From Bacteroidota bacterium (GTDB taxonomy: Bacteria; Bacteroidota; Ignavibacteria; UBA10030; BY39): 8,168 nucleotides of DNA. The notes under the pieces are model-generated. The model saw nothing but the letters and a program-made list of their open reading frames with translations. It ran no database searches and was not told the origin of the DNA. Numbering within the stretch: the stretch's first letter is position 1; every line of letters begins with the position of its first letter. The stretch covers positions 1-8,168 of the forward strand of contig JAHJRJ010000079.1 in the NCBI GenBank assembly GCA_018830765.1, in the 5' to 3' direction. The translations under genes were made by a program, and so were the position numbers. Positions 4,800 to 8,168 of the stretch are shown here, one piece after another.

Positions 4800-6137
4800 C
4801 TATCCTCTTCTGCCTTTCAGATGACCCGATTTCATAAAACCGTCGTAGTGACGCATCAATAAATGCGATTCTATCTGTTGTAATGTATCTAAACCAACAC
4901 CGACGATGATCAATAAACTAGTTCCACCGAAGAAACTTGCAAATGAACCTGTAACACCAAATTTCATCATAAATGTCGGGAGTATTGCTACGATAGCCAA
5001 GAATATCGATCCCGGTAGTGTAATTTTTGTTAGAATATTATCGATAAAATCGGATGTATTTCTGCCCGGACGAATACCCGGTATAAATCCACCTTGCTTC
5101 TGCATCGTCTCGGACACATCTTTTGGATTGAATGCAATTGCTGTATAGAAATAAGTAAAAAACACAATCATGAGACCATAGAAGAACGAATAAACATACG
5201 AACTATAGTCAAAATATTTTGCAACGCTTCCTATAAATTCGCTCTCGGGGAAGAAAGTAAAAATCGTGCTAGGTATAAACATTATTGACTGTGCGAATAT
5301 AATCGGCATAACTCCGGCTGTATTTACACGCATCGGAATATATTGAGTTACACCGCCGTAAACTTTCCGACCGATAATGCGTTTCGCATATTGGACTGGA
5401 ATTCTGCGAGTTCCTTGAGTAACGAGAATTACACCGGCTATGATTGCAACCATTGCCGCGATAATTACGATTTCGATAATTAAGCTGCGTGCGCCCGAGC
5501 TGACCAGTTGATACTCATCTAAAATTGCGTGTGGAAAGCGTGCTATGATTCCAATAAAAATTACTAATGATATACCGTTTCCGATACCACGTTCAGTAAT
5601 TTGCTCACCGAGCCACATCATGAAAATCGTTCCCGAAGTAAGGACTATTATAGTGCTTATAAAAAATCCAATTCCTTGAACTTCAGCCGGAACGATCGGA
5701 ACGTTGCCTGCTTGCATATTTATGAGACGAACACTTACACCCCAAGCTTGAAGCATAGAGATGAGTACCGTTCCGTACCGCGTAAGTTGTGTAATTTTTT
5801 TCCTGCCTTCTTCGCCTTCTTTAGAAAGTTTTTGGAAGTAAGGAACGACGGCGCCTAACAATTGAATGATAATAGATGCACTAATATAGGGCATAATCCC
5901 AAGCGCAAAAATTGCGGCATTACTAAAAGCCCCGCCTACGAATAGGTCGTATAAACCGAAAAGTGTGTTTGCGGCTTGGTTCCGAGCAGCTTCTGCTACT
6001 GCCGATGCATCGACTCCGGGTAACGTAATGTGAGCGCCAATACGAACAACAACCAATAGAGCTGCCGTAAATATTATACGCTGCCTGAGTTCTTGAATTT
6101 TAAATATGTTTCTAAAACTTTCGCCGAGTTTTGCCAT
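4800..6137 (-). CDS. secY: Protein translocase channel subunit SecY
   Basis: SecY is the pore of the SecYEG translocon in the inner membrane, used for post-translational export with SecA and for co-translational membrane insertion. The 445 residues give ten hydrophobic spans, the first at about 20-38. The plug/TM2 region reads LYDLFVGGAFSNAAIFALG (62-80) followed by IMPYISASIIIQLL. The GEQITERGIGNGISL motif (177-191) precedes TM5, and the cytosolic C5 loop carries IRPG with R356, equivalent to the SecA/ribosome-contacting Arg of E. coli SecY. The C terminus (MRHYDGFMKSGHLKGRR) is typical. The ATG is 2 nt after the rplO stop, so translation is probably coupled. No secE or secG lies in this window. 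Confidence 0.98.
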   Translation of the reverse strand: MAKLGESFRNIFKIQELRQRIIFTAALLVVVRIGAHITLPGVDASAVAEAARNQAANTLFGLYDLFVGGAFSNAAIFALGIMPYISASIIIQLLGAVVPYFQKLSKEGEEGRKKITQLTRYGTVLISMLQAWGVSVRLINMQAGNVPIVPAEVQGIGFFISTIIVLTSGTIFMMWLGEQITERGIGNGISLVIFIGIIARFPHAILDEYQLVSSGARSLIIEIVIIAAMVAIIAGVILVTQGTRRIPVQYAKRIIGRKVYGGVTQYIPMRVNTAGVMPIIFAQSIMFIPSTIFTFFPESEFIGSVAKYFDYSSYVYSFFYGLMIVFFTYFYTAIAFNPKDVSETMQKQGGFIPGIRPGRNTSDFIDNILTKITLPGSIFLAIVAILPTFMMKFGVTGSFASFFGGTSLLIIVGVGLDTLQQIESHLLMRHYDGFMKSGHLKGRRG

Positions 6138-6139
6138 TT

Positions 6140-6616
6140 CTACTTATTCAAAGAAATCTTTTGTAATTTTCCTCTGGCAGCTTCGATCTTTTCGACCGCG
6201 GTCTTGCTGAAGGCGTGAGCTGATACATTAAGTTTTGTTTTTAATTCACCATTACCTAAAATTTTTAGGGGTAATGATTTTTTTGAAACAACGCCGATCT
6301 TATGCAGAATTTCGGGAGTAACTAAACCATCTTGAAGTTTTCCAGACGTCGCTAATTTTTCCAATTGATCGACGTTCACTGCTTGATATTCTTTTCGGAA
6401 TATATTAGTAAAGCCGAATTTGGGGACACGCCGGGACAGTGGCATTTGACCGCCTTCAAACCACGGACGATAGCTTACGCCTGAACGTGCGCCTTCGCCT
6501 TTATGTCCCCGCGTTGCGGTTCCACCGTGGCCCGAACCCTGACCTCGTCCGATTCTTTTACGCCTCTTTCTGGAGCCTTCTTTATATTTTAAATTCGATA
6601 ATAATGCTTTTTCCAT
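6140..6616 (-). CDS. rplO: Large-subunit ribosomal protein uL15
   Basis: L15 threads deep into 23S rRNA and is a late-assembly 50S protein. At 158 residues it is slightly longer than the usual 145-150. The extended basic, Gly-rich N-terminal arm is clear (RKRRKRIGRGQGSGHGGTAT, 17-36, then RGHKGEGARSG), followed by the conserved FEGGQMPLSRRVPKFGF (53-69) and a globular C-terminal domain ending in AARGKLQKISLNK. The ATG follows the rpmD stop by 9 nt with only a weak AAAGAA-type site, so it probably relies on coupling. It lies directly upstream of secY, the normal order. Confidence 0.97.
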   Translation of the reverse strand: MEKALLSNLKYKEGSRKRRKRIGRGQGSGHGGTATRGHKGEGARSGVSYRPWFEGGQMPLSRRVPKFGFTNIFRKEYQAVNVDQLEKLATSGKLQDGLVTPEILHKIGVVSKKSLPLKILGNGELKTKLNVSAHAFSKTAVEKIEAARGKLQKISLNK

Positions 6617-6625
6617 TGTTATTCT

Positions 6626-6814
6626 TTAATTTATTTCTTCGACTTTTATTAAGTGTATTACTTTATTGATCATACCTCGTATTTGAGGTGTATCGTTTTT
6701 TATTACCGTCTTGCGCGGCTTTCCTAAACCTAATGCCTTGATAGTTCGTTTATGAACTTCAAGCGTGTCGATAGTGCTTACGACTTGTGTGATTTTTAAT
6801 TTCTTTTCTGACAT
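6626..6814 (-). CDS. rpmD: Large-subunit ribosomal protein uL30
   Basis: L30 is a small 50S protein that binds 5S/23S rRNA regions. At 62 residues it is the usual bacterial size and has the full pattern: LKITQVVSTI near the start, TIKALGLGKPRKTVIKND in the middle and PQIRGMINKVIHLIKVEE at the end. The ATG lies 8 nt after the rpsE stop; the stop-overlapping GAGAG is the only ribosome-binding candidate. Some bacteria lack L30; here it is intact in its standard place between rpsE and rplO. Confidence 0.96.
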   Translation of the reverse strand: MSEKKLKITQVVSTIDTLEVHKRTIKALGLGKPRKTVIKNDTPQIRGMINKVIHLIKVEEIN

Positions 6815-6822
6815 GTTAGCTC

Positions 6823-7347
6823 TCAGTTCGTGTTAACTTCTGTTTGTTTTCCGAATAGTTCATTAAGATTGATATCCCGACGAGCAGCAATTTCTACCGC
6901 ATCACTACCACTCAGTAATCCCCTTAATGTAGCTTTGACGACATTATGCGGATTGTGTGAGCCAAGCGATTTAGTCAGTATATCTTTTATACCAGCGAGT
7001 TCCAAAACAGCGCGAACTCCGCCGCCTGCGATGAGGCCAGTACCGGGTGAGGCCGGTTTGAGTAATACTTTTGCGGCGCCGTATTTTGCAATTATAGGAT
7101 GCGGTATAGTTCCTTTTGTAATAGTAACTTTTACAACATTTTTCCTCGCATCGTCTGTACCTTTTGCAATGGCATCGCTAACTTCGTTAGCTTTACCAAG
7201 TCCGACACCGACGTGACCACGCCCATCGCCTACAACGACAATAGCGTTAAAGCTGAAACGGCGTCCACCTTTTACAACTTTAGCTACTCTGTTGATATGG
7301 ACAATTTTTTCTTTTAATTCGAGTTCACTTGCTCTAATTCGTGCCAA
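6823..7347 (-). CDS. rpsE: Small-subunit ribosomal protein uS5, TTG start
   Basis: S5 takes part in 30S head-body movement, mRNA helicase activity at the entry channel and decoding accuracy. The 174 residues include the dsRNA-binding S5 domain with the spectinomycin-loop segment VAKVVKGGRRFSFNAIVVVG (21-40), then DGRGHVGVGLGKANEV, and the conserved C-terminal half with GTGLIAGGGVRAVLELAGI and SHNPHNVVKATLRGL. The start codon is TTG: the only in-frame codons between it and an upstream TAA are non-start, and a GGAG box lies 8 nt ahead, so the choice is firm. Upstream lies a tRNA-Gln gene rather than rplR, so after tRNA excision the mRNA would have a leader of about 47 nt. Confidence 0.97.
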   Translation of the reverse strand: MARIRASELELKEKIVHINRVAKVVKGGRRFSFNAIVVVGDGRGHVGVGLGKANEVSDAIAKGTDDARKNVVKVTITKGTIPHPIIAKYGAAKVLLKPASPGTGLIAGGGVRAVLELAGIKDILTKSLGSHNPHNVVKATLRGLLSGSDAVEIAARRDINLNELFGKQTEVNTN

Positions 7348-7394
7348 ATCTATTACTCCATTATTTTAAATTTTGCTACAATCATCATTTCTTG

Positions 7395-7465
7395 CTGCCG
7401 GGGGAGGAGTCGAACCTCCACATACGGCTCCAAAGGCCGCTGTCCTGCCATTAGACTACCCGGCA
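7395..7465 (-). tRNA. tRNA-Gln (anticodon UUG)
   Basis: The minus strand folds into a complete cloverleaf of 71 nt. The acceptor stem TGCCGGG/CCCGGCA has seven pairs; the D arm is GTCT/GGAC with a GG-containing loop. The anticodon stem GCGGC/GCCGT has one G-U pair and the loop CTTTGGA places TTG at positions 34-36, reading CAA (and CAG by wobble). The variable loop is 4 nt, and the T arm GGAGG-TTCGACT-CCTCC is canonical. The weak U1-A72 pair and discriminator G73 (7395) are typical of bacterial tRNA-Gln. The 3' end is followed by CAA, so CCA is not encoded. It lies 18 nt after the rplR stop and 47 nt before rpsE, in the same direction, so it should be co-transcribed with them. Confidence 0.95.
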
Positions 7466-7483
7466 ATCGGTGCCAAAAAATTT

Positions 7484-7852
7484 TTAAAAAACCAATCCGC
7501 CTTCACGTGCGCCGTCTGCAATTGCTTTTACCTTTCCGTGATACTTGTAACCAGAGCGGTCGAAGACAACTTGTTGAATATTTTTCTCAAGCGCTTTTTT
7601 TGCTAATTTCAAACCCACAATTTTTGCTTGTTCGATTCGCCCTTTCTTATCTTTCAAGTCTTCGACGACTTCTTTAGACCGTGTAGATACATAAGCAATT
7701 GTATTTCCTTTTGTATCGTCGATTAGTTGGGCATAAAGATGCTTTAAACTTCTGTAAACAGCTAACCGTGGTTTTTCGGTGGTGCCGGAGATAGTTTTTT
7801 TGATATGCTTTTTAATCTTATTTCTTTTTTTTGTTCTATCTTTTTTTATCAT
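7484..7852 (-). CDS. rplR: Large-subunit ribosomal protein uL18
   Basis: L18 binds 5S rRNA and helps dock it, with L5, onto the 50S. The 122-residue product is of normal length. A very basic N terminus (KKDRTKKRNKIKKHIKK) leads into the conserved KPRLAVYRSLKHLYAQLIDD (27-46). The C-terminal signature VVFDRSGYKYHGKVKAIAD (95-113) plus AREGGLVF is complete. The ATG follows the rplF stop by 24 nt, with AGGA about 7 nt upstream. Downstream one expects rpsE directly; here a tRNA gene intervenes after 18 nt. Confidence 0.97.
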   Translation of the reverse strand: MIKKDRTKKRNKIKKHIKKTISGTTEKPRLAVYRSLKHLYAQLIDDTKGNTIAYVSTRSKEVVEDLKDKKGRIEQAKIVGLKLAKKALEKNIQQVVFDRSGYKYHGKVKAIADGAREGGLVF

Positions 7853-7876
7853 ATTCAGTCCTGCTTCAAAAAATGA

Positions 7877-8168
7877 TTACTTTGAACCCGCCGATGCGGC
7901 TGCTTTACCAGCTTTGCGGCGTATATATTCGCCTTCGTATTTAACGCCTTTACCTTTGTAAGGTTCCGGTTTTCTGAAAGCCCGAATTTTTGCCGCAACC
8001 TGACCGACGAGCTGCTTATCGATGCCCGATATCAAAATAGCTGTGGGCTGAGGAACTTCTAATTTAATTCCTGCTGGAGGCAAGAATAATATCGGATGAG
8101 AATAACCCAAAGCCAATTGAACACCTCTACCCTTTAACTCAGCTTTGTAACCCACACCTACTATTTCT
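7877..8168 (-). CDS. rplF: Large-subunit ribosomal protein uL6, C-terminal part (5' end outside window)
   Basis: L6 sits at the base of the L7/L12 stalk near the sarcin-ricin loop. The frame stays open to the right edge, so about 96 codons are visible and the N-terminal half lies outside. The GTG at 8153-8155 is internal, not a start: the residues before it read EIVG, giving the family motif EIVGVGYKAELKG. The second alpha-L domain follows, with LALGYSHPI, the 'ISGIDKQLVGQVAAKIRAFR' helix and the signature PEPYKGKGVKYEGEYIRRKAGK. The tail AAASAGSK is a short added extension. It precedes rplR as in the standard spc operon. Confidence 0.96.
   Translation of the reverse strand, partial: EIVGVGYKAELKGRGVQLALGYSHPILFLPPAGIKLEVPQPTAILISGIDKQLVGQVAAKIRAFRKPEPYKGKGVKYEGEYIRRKAGKAAASAGSK

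Noticed and set aside
7373..7606. Plus-strand open frame of 77 codons opposite rplR and the tRNA
   Set aside because: Its middle part (GGGVEPPHTAPKAAVLPLDYPA) is the usual false translation of the antisense of a tRNA gene, and the rest is antisense to rplR.
8153..8155. GTG as the start of a short separate gene
   Set aside because: Upstream in-frame codons continue the L6 motif (EIVG before VGYKAELKG), so this is internal to a truncated rplF.

Overview
The window is the distal half of a bacterial ribosomal-protein supercluster (spc operon running into the alpha operon), transcribed entirely on the minus strand, from right to left. In transcription order it holds rplF (L6, 5' end outside the window), rplR (L18), a tRNA-Gln(UUG) gene, rpsE (S5), rpmD (L30), rplO (L15), secY, map, infA (IF-1), rpmJ (L36), rpsM (S13), rpsK (S11), rpsD (S4), rpoA (RNA polymerase alpha) and rplQ (L17), and closes with a strong hairpin terminator at 61-90. 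Every protein gene is intact and close to its family's usual length. The products build both ribosomal subunits, start translation (IF-1), trim the initiator methionine (MetAP), export proteins (SecY) and nucleate RNA polymerase (alpha), a classic growth-linked set.

Organism: secY-map-infA-rpmJ-rpsM-rpsK-rpsD-rpoA-rplQ without adk between secY and map, a moderately AT-rich composition and a long Lys-rich L17 tail fit the Bacteroidetes/Chlorobi/Ignavibacteria (FCB) side of the tree. This is an inference from gene order, not a phylogeny.

Layout: 7877-8168 rplF end; 7484-7852 rplR; 7395-7465 tRNA-Gln inserted in line with the operon; 4800-7347 the compact rpsE-rpmD-rplO-secY block; 3664-4778 map-infA-rpmJ; a 73-nt gap (3591-3663) carrying a perfect 15-bp palindrome; 3207-3590 rpsM and 2768-3166 rpsK; a 455-nt gap (2313-2767) filled almost entirely by short inverted-repeat elements; then rpsD, rpoA and rplQ, with another palindrome straddling the rplQ stop codon and the terminator beyond it.

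No exotic new system is visible. The real departures from a textbook operon are (i) the tRNA-Gln gene between rplR and rpsE, whose maturation should cut the polycistronic mRNA just ahead of a TTG-started rpsE, and (ii) a set of related CCGTCCCGA-type palindromes plus a MITE-like element that have settled in the operon's gaps and even supply the last codons of rplQ.
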